Positions 16,563 to 27,100 of a stretch of 64,000 bases of DNA are shown piece after piece. The position numbers and the translations under genes were made by a program. Source of the stretch: Geomonas ferrireducens (GTDB taxonomy: Bacteria > Desulfobacterota > Desulfuromonadia > Geobacterales > Geobacteraceae); assembly GCF_004917065.1 (NCBI RefSeq), contig NZ_SSYA01000001.1, forward strand, positions 1,620,161 through 1,684,160, read 5' to 3'. Each line of letters begins with the position of its first letter. Position 1 is the first letter of the stretch. The notes under the pieces are model-generated. The model was given only the letters and a program-made list of their open reading frames with translations, was not told the DNA's origin and did no database searches.

Positions 16563-16952
16563 ATGTCCCTGAAAATCACCTTGAAGAGCAACGAGCGGCT
16601 GATCGTGGGCGGCGCAGTGGTCAGAAATGGCGGCAAGGGTACCGTACTGTTCATCGAGAACACGGTTCCCATCCTGCGCGAAAAGGACATCCTGGGCGAG
16701 AAGGACATCACCACGCCCTGCAAGCGCGTCTATTTCACCATCCAGCTCATGTACATCGACGAGCCGAACGTACCGACCTACGTGAAGACGTATGCGGAAC
16801 TGGCCACCGAGATACTGAAGGCGGCGCCGAGCACGCAGCCCCTCATCGAGCAGCTGAACGAACGGATCGAGGCTGGCAGCTACTACCAGGCCCTCAAAAT
16901 TGCGAAGAATCTCATCGAGTACGAAGAGGAGCTACTGAAAAATGCAAACTAA
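16563..16952 (+). CDS. flbT: Flagellin regulatory protein FlbT
   Basis: FlbT is known in Caulobacter to bind the 5' leader of flagellin mRNA and limit its translation until the hook is complete. This 129-residue protein shows the family pattern: MSLKITLKSNERLIVGGAVV at the N-terminus, then FIENTVPILREKDIL, TPCKRVYFTIQLMYI and the C-terminal helix YYQALKIAKNLIEYEEELL. It overlaps flaF by 11 bases. FlbT is typical of alphaproteobacteria, while many bacteria with this type of flagellar cluster control flagellin with CsrA and FliW instead. Neither csrA nor fliW is seen in this window. The long fliC leader (about 14804-14938) is the obvious candidate target. Confidence 0.88.
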   Translation: MSLKITLKSNERLIVGGAVVRNGGKGTVLFIENTVPILREKDILGEKDITTPCKRVYFTIQLMYIDEPNVPTYVKTYAELATEILKAAPSTQPLIEQLNERIEAGSYYQALKIAKNLIEYEEELLKNAN

Positions 16953-17331
16953 CAACGCGATCAAGGAGTACGTCGGTATCCAGAAGGAGAGCATGTCGGG
17001 ACGCGAGCTCGAGGCCTCCGTGCTGACCAAGGCGGGGCTGATGCTCAAGGCCGTCCAGGATAACTGGGATGCCCCGGACCGCGAGGCGAAGATGCTGGAG
17101 GCGATCAAGTACAACCAGAAGGTCTGGAGCTTCTTCCAGGCCGAGCTGACCGAGCCGAACCACCCGATGCCGGTAAAGCTGAGGGAGGACCTCCTCAACC
17201 TGAGCCTGTTCGTGGACAAGAGGTTCTTCGAGGTGATGGCCTACCCCTCCCCGGAGAAGCTCTCCATCGTTATCGACATCAACTTCAACATCGCCGCCGG
17301 TCTAAGGACCACCCCCCCGGCGGAAGGTTAG
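16942..17331 (+). CDS. flaF: Flagellin assembly/secretion protein FlaF
   Basis: FlaF works with FlbT in alphaproteobacteria, where it promotes flagellin synthesis and secretion and binds flagellin. The 129-residue product fits the family, with NAIKEYVGIQKESMSGRELE, a segment containing LEAIKYNQKVWSFFQAEL and LREDLLNLSLFVDKRFFEV. It starts inside flbT and ends 149 bases before the convergent end of the minus-strand block. The gap 17332-17480 contains an AGGGGAG...CTCCCCT inverted repeat (about 17350-17380) that could act as a weak terminator in both directions. Confidence 0.88.
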   Translation: MQTNNAIKEYVGIQKESMSGRELEASVLTKAGLMLKAVQDNWDAPDREAKMLEAIKYNQKVWSFFQAELTEPNHPMPVKLREDLLNLSLFVDKRFFEVMAYPSPEKLSIVIDINFNIAAGLRTTPPAEG

Positions 17332-17480
17332 CAGCACGGCAGCTCTTCGAGGGGAGGAGGGACGAGTTCCTTTCTCCCCTGCGAGGGGCCGCGTCCGCAG
17401 AAGACCCCGCCGCTGCAACCTCCCGCACCCCATCTACCTCATTCCCGCAGTAAAAGTAACGACCTGCGTCCCTTCCGGCG

Positions 17481-20400
17481 CTATTCCCGCTCCCCCCTCA
17501 TTTGCGCGCAGAGATCGCGAAGCACATCCTCGAGTTCCCGCGTCACCCCCGCCGCGTCCAGAAGCGGAGAACGCTCCAGCCGCTGCCGTGCGTCGCCCCT
17601 GAAGGAGGCGAGGGCCCCGGTGTCGGCGGCCACCCGGCGTGCCATCTCGACGTACTGCGCCTCGCTCGTCGTCACCAGGTCGGCGAGGCCGCAACTGGTG
17701 AGGAGGGTCGCCCCGGTGCGCGAGGCGTGGCGATCGCCGGCGAGGGTGATCACGGGGACCCCCATCCAGAGCGCCTCGCAGGTGGTCGTGGTGCCGTTGT
17801 ATGGGAAGGTGTCCAGTGCGACGTCGACGCGCCGGTACTGCGCCAGGTGCTCTTGCGAAGTGGGCTGCCCGGCATCGAGCTCGATGCGCCCGGGCGCGAT
17901 CCCCTGCGCCTCGAACAGTGCCAGGATGCGGCGGCGCACCCCCTCATCACCGAGCGGCTGCGCCTTTACGAGCATGCCCGACCCCGGGACGGCATGGAGT
18001 ACGCGGCTCCAGAGTGCTATCACCTCGGGCGTCGCCTTCGCGAGGTTGTTGAAGGAGCCGAAGGTGACGTGCCCGGTCTCGAGACAGGGGGGCGGGGCGA
18101 CCGGCGGCGCCGCATCGGGGGGGAGATAGCAGCAAAAGACCCGCGGCAGCCGGACGAGACGCTCGCTGTGGCAGCTCTCCCCCTCACCCGGCGGATCGGC
18201 GATGGCGTCGGTGATGCGGACGTCGATCACCTTGAGGCCGGTTGTGTCGGGGTAGCCGATCCAGGTTGCCTGGAGCGGCGCGGGGCGCAGCGCGAAGAGC
18301 GGCAGGCGGTTTCCCGAGGTGTGCCCGGCCAGATCAACGAGGATGTCGATGCCGTCGGCGGCGATCATCGCGGCGGCCTGCGCGTCCGGGACGCCGTGGA
18401 TGTCGCGCCACTGCTCGACGAGCCCCTTCAGCCGCTCCGTGGTCCGGTCGGCGCGGGGAAGGTTCGCGTAGCAGAAAACCTCGAAAAGGGCGCGGTCGTG
18501 CTCCCTGATGACCGGCTCGATGAAGCTTGCCACGGAGTGCTGCCTGAAGTCGGGGGAGACGTAGCCGATCCTGATGCGCCCCCCCTGCGGTCGGGATGCC
18601 GGCACCGGCGCGCCGGGCGCCGGGCGGAAGGGGCGGGTGCGGGCGGCCTTCAAGTGTTCGGCGAAGATGAAACGGTGGCTGAACCCAGGCGTGTAGTGCA
18701 GGGCGAAGAGCATGTTCTGGCGGGCGTCCAGGTGGTCGGGATCGAGGCGCAGTACGGCGCGGTATGCCTCTATGGCGTCGAGGCTCCTCCCTTGGGCCTG
18801 CAGCACGTTCGCCAGGTTGTAGCGAAGGGGCACCGATGCGGCATCGCAAGCGACACCCCGATCCAGTTCCTCCTCCGCTTCCGTGAGGCGCCCCCCCTCT
18901 TTCAGAAGCAAGGCGAGGTTGATGCGCGCCTGCTGAAAGGAAGGATCGAGGCCCAGGGCGTTGCGATAGCACTCTTCTGCCTGCTCCTCCTGTCTTAGCT
19001 GCCGCAGTGCCGTCCCGAGCGCGTTCAGGGCCTTGACGTGCTCCGGCTCCAGAGACAGGACGCGCAGCAGCAGCCCCACGGCCTCTTCCGGGAAACCGTC
19101 ATCTCCCCTGAGTACGGCGAGCAGGTACCCGGCGGCGGTGTTTTCCTGCCGTGCAAGCCCCCTCAGCCGATCGCACGCCTCCTCACGCATCCCCTTCTTC
19201 AGGAGCAGCTCGACGTACCTAAGCCCCGGCTCGTCCGCGCCGCGGCCTTCGGCGGAGCCAAGCCGTTCCTGCCGGTGGCACCATCTCTCCCAGGCGCCCG
19301 CGAGGGCGTCCTCGAAGCTGCGCGTGAAGCCGGCACCGTCGGTAAGCGGTGCGGCGTCCATGGTCGGGCGCAGCGTTCTTCTAAGGGCTGCAAGGCGCTC
19401 CGGGTCCCCGGCGAGTGCGCGGGCGGTCGCCACGAAGCCCCCCGAGTCCCCCGCCGCGAGTTCCGAGAGTCCCACGGCGCAAAGAAGCGAGGCACCGACC
19501 CGCGCGCGGTGCGAGGCGCCGGTCAGGGTGACCACCGGGACCCCCATCCAGAGCGCTTCGCACGTGGTGGTCGTGCCGTTGTAGGGGAAGGTGTCCAGGG
19601 CGATGTCGACCTCGCCGTACAGGGCGAGGTGATCGCGGTAGGAGGGGGTGTTGCCGGTGAGGGTGAGTCTCTCCCGCTCGATGCCGTGCGCGGCGAAGGC
19701 CTCTTCGAAGCCCTTGGCGGTTTCGGGGCAGGCGAGGGAGTATCCCTTGAGCAGCATGCGCGAGCCCGGGACCGCGCGCAGCACCTCCGACCAGAGCGCC
19801 ACCGTCTCCGGGGTGATCTTCGCGGGGTTGTTGAAGGAGCCGAAGGTGATCCGCCGCGTTGCGAGCGCCGGCAGTTCGGCGACCTCGGGCGCCTCCTCGG
19901 GAGGGGCGAAGCAGGAAAACGGACCGGGCAGGCGGATGAGTTCCTCGGTGTGAAAGCGCTCGGTCGTCCCGGGAGGATCGCATACGGCGTCGGTGATGCG
20001 GTAATCGATGGCGGCAAGGCCGGTGGAGAAGGGGTAGCCGATCCAGGTCATCTGCACCGGGGCGGGTTTGCGCGCGAAGAGGGACAGGCGGTTGCCCGCC
20101 GAGTGCCCCGAGAGGTCGATGAGGATGTCGATCCCGTCCCGGCTGAGGATCTTTGCGACCTGCGCATCGGAAAGCCCTGCTATGTTGACGAAGCGGTCGC
20201 AAAGGGCGGCGATCCGCGCGCTCCTGTCGTCGGGGGCGGTGACGTTCGAGTAGCAAAAGACCTGGAAGCGCGCCCGGTCGTGGTTTTTCAAAACCGGCTC
20301 GATGAAGCGCGCCACGGCGTGTTCCCGGAAGTCGGCGGAGACGTAGCCGAGCTTCAGCACCCGTTCGGTCGAGGGGGTGTTGCCGTGGACCGGGGGAGGG

Positions 20401-21155
20401 AAGCGGTGTGCGGCGCCGAAGGCGGCATGCTCGGCAAAAACCTCTTTTTCCGGGATTTGCGCCGGGTAGAGCAGGGTGAAGAGCAGGCTGCTCAAGGCGT
20501 CCTGGTAGCCGGGGCTCAAACGGAGCGCCTCGCGGTGCTGCGCGATCGCCTCGGCGTGCCTTCCCTGCGCTTTGAGGGCCGTCCCCAGGTTGTGATGCGC
20601 CTCGGCGAAGTCCGGTCGCAGCCTGAGCGCCTCCAGGCAGGAGCCGATGGCGGCAGCGACATGGCCGAAGCGCTCCAGGAGGACGGCGATATTGGAGCGG
20701 GGGGCGGGGTCGAGCGGGTCGAGGCGGATCGCCTCCCTGAAGGCGGCATGGGCCTCCTCGCCGCGCCCCAGGGCGTTCAGCGCAAGCCCCAGGTTGTTCC
20801 GGTAGTCGGCCCGCTCCGGCGCGAGGTCGCATGCCTTCTGCAGTGCGCAGGCCGCCTCGGCCATGCGCCCCACCCTTGCGAGGGCCAGGCCGTACTTGCC
20901 GTGCGCGTCGCTCCACTCGGGCTCGAGAGCTGCGGCGCGCTCGAAGTGCGGCAGGGCGTCGGCCGCCCCCGAGATGAGCTCGAGGGTGCAGCCGAGGTTG
21001 TAATGTGCCGGCGTAAGGTCGGGGTGCAGGCGCAGGGCGGCCCGGTAGCATGCCGCGGCCCCCTGCAGGTCCTTCGCGGCGTAGCGCTCGTTTCCCCAGT
21101 CGAGGTATCCCTTCGCGTCCGCAGCGGTGGGGGCGTTCTTCGTGGCGTCGGTCAT
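17481..21155 (-). CDS. Double TPR + GT41 (SPINDLY/OGT-type) glycosyltransferase
   Basis: This 1224-residue protein carries two complete copies of the SPINDLY/OGT architecture, TPRs followed by a family 41 domain. GT41 enzymes put single sugars (GlcNAc, or fucose in SPY) on Ser/Thr of proteins. Copy 1 has TPRs at about 15-245 and a GT domain at about 270-640, with DLSGHSAGNR near 346 and ALDTFPYNGTTTTCEALWMG near 517. Copy 2 has TPRs at about 670-820 and a GT domain at about 850-1224, with DLAGHTSGNR near 940 and the same DTFPYNGTTTTCEALWMG motif near 1112. The ATG at 21155 overlaps the upstream stop as ATGA. An earlier in-frame ATG would only give a low-complexity Arg/Gly leader inside the upstream gene. 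It is last in the long minus-strand block; bacterial homologues are known flagellin O-glycosyltransferase candidates. Confidence 0.85.
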   Translation of the reverse strand: MTDATKNAPTAADAKGYLDWGNERYAAKDLQGAAACYRAALRLHPDLTPAHYNLGCTLELISGAADALPHFERAAALEPEWSDAHGKYGLALARVGRMAEAACALQKACDLAPERADYRNNLGLALNALGRGEEAHAAFREAIRLDPLDPAPRSNIAVLLERFGHVAAAIGSCLEALRLRPDFAEAHHNLGTALKAQGRHAEAIAQHREALRLSPGYQDALSSLLFTLLYPAQIPEKEVFAEHAAFGAAHRFPPPVHGNTPSTERVLKLGYVSADFREHAVARFIEPVLKNHDRARFQVFCYSNVTAPDDRSARIAALCDRFVNIAGLSDAQVAKILSRDGIDILIDLSGHSAGNRLSLFARKPAPVQMTWIGYPFSTGLAAIDYRITDAVCDPPGTTERFHTEELIRLPGPFSCFAPPEEAPEVAELPALATRRITFGSFNNPAKITPETVALWSEVLRAVPGSRMLLKGYSLACPETAKGFEEAFAAHGIERERLTLTGNTPSYRDHLALYGEVDIALDTFPYNGTTTTCEALWMGVPVVTLTGASHRARVGASLLCAVGLSELAAGDSGGFVATARALAGDPERLAALRRTLRPTMDAAPLTDGAGFTRSFEDALAGAWERWCHRQERLGSAEGRGADEPGLRYVELLLKKGMREEACDRLRGLARQENTAAGYLLAVLRGDDGFPEEAVGLLLRVLSLEPEHVKALNALGTALRQLRQEEQAEECYRNALGLDPSFQQARINLALLLKEGGRLTEAEEELDRGVACDAASVPLRYNLANVLQAQGRSLDAIEAYRAVLRLDPDHLDARQNMLFALHYTPGFSHRFIFAEHLKAARTRPFRPAPGAPVPASRPQGGRIRIGYVSPDFRQHSVASFIEPVIREHDRALFEVFCYANLPRADRTTERLKGLVEQWRDIHGVPDAQAAAMIAADGIDILVDLAGHTSGNRLPLFALRPAPLQATWIGYPDTTGLKVIDVRITDAIADPPGEGESCHSERLVRLPRVFCCYLPPDAAPPVAPPPCLETGHVTFGSFNNLAKATPEVIALWSRVLHAVPGSGMLVKAQPLGDEGVRRRILALFEAQGIAPGRIELDAGQPTSQEHLAQYRRVDVALDTFPYNGTTTTCEALWMGVPVITLAGDRHASRTGATLLTSCGLADLVTTSEAQYVEMARRVAADTGALASFRGDARQRLERSPLLDAAGVTRELEDVLRDLCAQMRGERE

Positions 21156-24100
21156 TGCGCCGAACTCCTTCGCTCCAGCCGCTGCGCCAGTTCCCTGACC
21201 GGGGCGGCCAGCTCCCCGCGCTCCCCGCGGGCCAGTCCCGCGGCGTACTCGTCGAGGAAGTCGGCGCAGTCGTACCCAAGCTGCGTCAGCCTGCGCACGA
21301 TCGCCTCCGCCTCCTCCGTCTCCCCGGCCAGGAGCCGGCAAACGCAGAGAAGGGAGAGTGCCGGAGGATACTCGGGCCATTTGAGCAGCATGTCGCGGCA
21401 GCCGGCCGAGGCGCGCTCGGTGTCGCCGAGGAACAGTTCGGCTTTGGCAAGGTTAAAGGCCGCTTCCTTCATCTCGGGGGCGAGCCGTGCCCCCTTCAGG
21501 GCGTGCTCGCGGGCCTTTCGGTAATCGCCGAGGCTCAGGTAGAGGTATCCGAGGTTGAAGTACGGCTCGGCCGCCTCCGGGGTCAGTTCGAGCACCCTGC
21601 GCCAAAGCTCCTCCGCCTCGGAAAAGCGCCCGAGCTCGGTGGCCTGGATCGCCAGTTCGGTGAGCGCCTCGACGGTGGCGCCCCCCTGGGACAGTTTCTT
21701 CATCCCCAAGAGGTAGTACTGCTCCTGCTTTTCGGCGCACTTGGCGTTGTCCAGTTTGCCGTAATGGTGCACCGGGATGTCGCAGGGGAGGACCGGGATG
21801 CCGCACTGCGCCAGCGTCCCTTCCACCAGTTCGTGCACGGCCCCCTGGAAACGGACGCGGGGGGCGTTCGGGAAAAGCCGCACCTTGAGGCTCGGGGTCC
21901 AGCCGAGCCCGCGCTCTTCTGCCGGGTACTCTCCCGCGTTCGCCGTCCAGTTCTTGCGGGTCACCTCGGCGGTGTAGTTCCTGGTGGTGATCGAGAAGGC
22001 GGCGGAACCCGCACGGGAGACCAGCTCCTGCAAGCGCGGCAGATCGCGCGCCGCCAGTACCTCGTCGGCGTCCAGCACCAGGATCCATTCCCCGGTCGCC
22101 TGCGAGAGGGAGAGGTTGCGCGCCTCGGAGAAGTCGCCGTTCCAAGGGAAGGCGAAGACCCGGGCGCCGAAGAGACGGGCCAGATCCACACTTCGATCGG
22201 TGGAGCCGGTGTCTACCACCACGATCTCGCTGGCGAACGGCTTCACCGACGCGAGGGCCGCCGGCAGATGGCGCCTCTCGTCTTTCACGATCATGCAGAC
22301 GGAAACGGCGGCGCGGCACGGGGAGTCGGGAAAGGCCGGCCCCGCGAGCTTCCTGATTTCCAGCGCGGCGTCGAGAGCCGCGTCGTCCAGTCCGTAAGAG
22401 ACCGCCGCCCGCTCGAGCTCTTCCAGCGCCTGCAGGTAGTGCCCCTGCCGGATCAGCACCTCGACGAGCCCGAAACAAAGCCCCTTGTGCTCCGGGTAGA
22501 GAAGGCACGCCTCGCGCACCCGTTCTTCCTCGCGCGGCAGCTCGGAAAGCTCCTCGGCTAGATCGTGGAAGAGGGCGAGCCCCGGGAGATCAAGCGGCGC
22601 GAGGATGAAACTTTTCTCGGCAAGGTCGAGCGCCTCGCCGTATTCGCCACGCTCCCGGTGCAGCCGGGCAAGCTCGAGCCAGGGGGGAGCGAAGCCTGGG
22701 TCCGCCTGGCAGGAGCGACGAAAGAGCGCCTCCGCGCCCGCAGCGTCACCTCGGCCGGCCGCCGCTTTCCCCTGCAGGTAGAGGGCGAGGGACGTCTCCG
22801 GGGCTAGCTGCGCGATCGCTTCGATGCGCGCCAGGGCCTCCTTTTCTTGACGGAGCGCGCTCCGGCAGCGCCAGTCAAGGTACAGCCGCTGCAACTCCGC
22901 ACCGGCCGGGACCTGTTCCAGTACCTCCAGGGCGTTTTTAAAGCTCCCGGCGTCCAGGAGCGCTTCGGCAAGAAGCAGGTAGGGCGCAGGTTCGGTCGGC
23001 GCGAGGGCGATTCCCTGTTGCAAAAAGAGATCGACGGCGGCATCCAGGCTTCCCTGCCTGGCTAGCTGCTGCGCAAGAAAGAGCGCCTGCCGGGAGGCCA
23101 CCCGCTTGGCAAGCTCCGGCTCCAGTCCGGCGAGGGCCCATTTTTCCCGGAAGGAGAGCTTTCCGGTTTCGGGATCGTGTTCCGACTCCCGGGAAGGGAG
23201 CCGGTGGAGGAAGACGTCTCCCGCCACCATGCAACTAAAGCCGGCCAGAGCGGCGCGCAGGCATAGGTCCTCGCCCCGGTCGCCACGCCTCAGCCGGGCG
23301 TCCGGTCCCCCCGCGGCCTTGAGCGCCGTGCGGGTCAAGAGCATGCAGAAGGGGTCGAGCATCCGAGCCGGCATGCGGCGCCGGGCGTGTCGCGCCGCGA
23401 AGGAACGGGCGAACTCTTCCAGGGCCGCCCCGTCCGTAGTCTCGGGGCCTCGGGCCCTCTGCAAGCCGGTCGCGCAGTCTCCCATCGGACCGACGATGCC
23501 CGCACCGGCTTCCCGGTCGAGGCAGTCGAGCATGCCGGCAAGCCATCCGGGAGTCGTCACCACGTCCGGCTCCATCAGCACGAGCACATCTCCGCGCGCC
23601 TGCACGATCCCGGCGTGGTACGGATCAGCATCCGCAAGCCGGGCGCCACCCTCCACCAGTCGGCACTCCGCGTACCGGCGGGCGAGTTTTTCGAGGCGTT
23701 CGCCCTCCTGCGCGCCGTGATGGATCAAGAGCACCTCGTGTCGTTCTTGCGTGTGCCGCGCGATGCCGTCGAGGCAGCGCTCCAATTCTCCCAGGGCCCC
23801 GGCCGTCTTGATGACGATGGAGCAGAGAAGCCCCTCCTCGCGTCGCGCCGGGGTCGCCTCATGACGCGGTTCCGTTTCCTCGCTGAGGGCCGCGAGCCGC
23901 GCACGCACGCAGGCCGCGGCCTTTTCCCAGGTGAAGTTCCGGGCGATGTGTCGAGCCGCCGCCCTTCCCCTTTCCCGCGCCTCACCGGGGTGCTCCGCCA
24001 CGTGACGCATGATGTCTGCGAGGGCTGCGGCATCGGGCTCGGCGAGCCAGGGGTGATCCACCGTCTCCAGCTCTCCCACCTTTTTCATCGGCAGCTTCAC

Positions 24101-27100
24101 CTCGCGTGCCGGAATGAGGTAGGCGGTCTCGGCGGAGCAGAAATCGAGGGCGGCGCCGTGCCCGGTGACCACCACGGCGAGGCCGCATGCCATCGCCTCG
24201 GCCATAGGGAGGCCGAACCCCTCGCCGCGGTACGGGTGCACCAGGCAGTCGCAGGCGGTGTAAAGGCCGGCAAGCTCCCGGTCCGGGAGGAACCGGTCCA
24301 GGTATTCGACCTCGGGGAGATCCGGGTTTTGCCGGTAGCGCGCGATCAGCTCCTGGGCGGTGCGCCCCTGGTAGAAGGACCCGCCTCCCATGTCCTTGAT
24401 GACGAGGCAAACGTCATCGCCGCTGGTGAAGGCGGCGGAGTAAGCCTGGAGCAGGATGTCGATCCCCTTGCGCGCGATGGTCCCGCCGACGAAGAGGAAC
24501 TTGAACCTCTTCTGCGTCTTCAGGGTAATGGGAGGAGCCTGCGGGTTGAAGAGCGCCGTGTTGACGCCGTTAGGGACGGTGAAGACCCGCTCCGGCCGTA
24601 CCCCGCTGCGCAGGTAGCAGTCGCGCACGTACGAGGAGGGGACCCACACCTCGTCAACCATGCCGTTCATCGCCTCGACCCAGCGGACGGGGAGGCTGCC
24701 GAACTCCCATGGCTGGATCATCACCCAGCGCCCCTGCGGCGGAGGGGTGAAGTCGGGGGGCCACTGGTGCCGCACGTGTACCGCGGGCGCCGCAGCGAGC
24801 GGGCGCCGGACGGCCTCGGCGAGCAGGTGAAAGCGGGGATCGGCCTCCGCCCCGAACTGGTCCTCCTCGTACGGGATGATGCTCAGCGGGTAACCGTCCC
24901 CGATCAGCTGCAGGCAGAGTTCCCGGTTCACCAGCGCAAGGGAGTGTCCGACGAACTGCGATCCCTCCCACACCACGGCGGGTTTCGCACCCACATCCGT
25001 GGTTGCCCCGCGGATGTCGACGCGCAGCTCTCGTTGATCGGCGGCAGGCGGCGTGCCCGCGGCCAGTGCCATGTATAGCCCTTCGACGTGTTCCAGGTAC
25101 CGGGCGAAGGAGTGCGGTGCCGTCATGGAGCCTCGCATTCTGGCGACAAGCTGGCGGTTACCCAGGCAGGACCTGACTGCCTGGACCAGTTCAGCCACTT
25201 CATCATACCGGTACAGAAAGCCGTTCACCCCTTCCCGCACGAAATCGGGGATCCCACCGATACGCGCGGCGATGACCGGAAGGCGCATTGCCATCAACTC
25301 AAGAAGCACCAGCGGAGCGCAATCCTCGGTGACACTGGGGACCAGGGCGAGGTCCAGCTCCGCCGCGATACCGGGGAGGTCCTCCTCGCAGTAGCCGCCG
25401 TGAAAGGCGACCATCCCTGCGCGGTCCAGGGAGCGCAGCCACGTGAGCAGATCGCTGGCCACGCTGCCGAATACGTGGAACTCCACCTCGTCGCGGGAGA
25501 AGTGCTGGGCGGCCGCGATGATCATGTGGACACCCTTGTTGTGCGTCACCCCCCCGATGAAACCGATCCTGAGCGGCTCGTGCAGGGGGCGCCGGGCCTG
25601 TCGGGCGAGCTCACCGTTGCGCCATAAACGGTCGCATGAGGGGCTCGCCTGGTGTACGACGGCCACGCGAGCCGGGTCGGCGCCGTATTCCACCAGGAGC
25701 TCCTTCTGCCGCGTGGAGACGGCGAGCACCAGGTCGACCCACTCGTTCATCACCTTCTTCGTGACCAGGATCCGTTCCCGGTACAGCTCTTTCTTTTCCG
25801 GGTTTCTCCTGATTGCCGCCGCGTTCCGGAAAGGGTCCGTGCCGTTCCACAGGCAGAGGTTCCTGTCGAAGAGGTAGAGCTCCGGGTCTATCATGTGGTA
25901 GTTGTGCGGCGTGAAGCAGCTGGGAATGCCAAGCTCCTTGACCAGTTGCGCCATGGCCAGGGTGAGGCCATGGAAATTGTGGAAGTGGACGACTTGAGGA
26001 GCGGTCTCCTTCAGCACCTCTTTTAACCTGCCCAGGACCCCCTCGTCGCGGATTTCCCGCTCGGGGTAGTCGGGGTCGGTGAACAGGGCCGGGCGGTTGC
26101 AGACCCCATAGAGCCGCACCCCGTCCTCGCACCGCTTATCCAGCGCGTAAGCGGGGAGGGCCGGGTTGCTCATGAGGGAGGCGTAGAAGACGGAGACCTC
26201 ATGTCCCCGCCTTGCGAGCTCCTTTGCCACCGAGCGGGGAAAACTGGTTCCTCCTCCCGACTCTTCCCAGCCGTACATGGTGAAGAGGATGCGCAACCGG
26301 GGTACGGTGGCGGGAAGGGGCGCCGGTTCAGGTGCAAACCCCGACCGGAGCAGTTCCTCGTGACTCGGTATGATGCCGATGCCGGTCCCTAGCGCGCAGG
26401 CCTCCGGCAGTCCGTCCAGCACCCCTAGGGCCCATTTGCGCTGCAGCGGCGAGTAGCACTCGGTGGTCTCCAGCACGATCTCGGCCTTGAGCTGCTGGTC
26501 GTGCTGCTGGGACTTTTGGTAGTGCCCCCCCTCGTGCATGCGGTAGTTCCAGACCGCCCCCGCAACCTTCTTGCCGCGATGCCCCTTGCTAAGGCAGGAG
26601 ATCCAGAAGGCCCAGTCCTCGTAGCTGCTGCGGTGTGTCCTGCTGGGGCGGTAACCGCCGGTATCGGTCCAGGCCTTGCGGCGGAACATGGCCGCAGGCG
26701 GGATGAAATTGAAGCACAGCAGATTCTGAGCGCTGTACTCGGGGTGGGGCTCGTACAGGTCGGATGCGCCGAAATCCTGCTGGTCCCCGTATGCGATGGA
26801 GACGCCGGGATCTTTCTGAAGTGCGTCGACGCAGGCGGAAAGGTATCCGGGGGCGAGTGTGTCGTCGGCGTCGAGGCAGACGATGTATTCACCTTGCGCC
26901 CTGGCGATACCGTTGTTGCGCGAGATGGCCGGCTGCCCCGAGTTCTCCTGGCTGACGAGGGTGATGCGGCGCTCGGGGAAGGCGCGGATCATCCTCCCGG
27001 CCACCGTGTCGGTGTCGTCCGTGCTGCCGTCGTTTACGATGATGATCTCCACGTCGCGGCAGTCCTGTCGCGCCACGCTGGCGACGGCCTCCTCAAGATA

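Noticed and set aside
19038..21524. Open frame of 828 codons on the plus strand opposite the GT41 gene and the end of the 2716-residue gene
   Set aside because: It spans the ATGA junction of two real minus-strand genes and shows no conserved domain.
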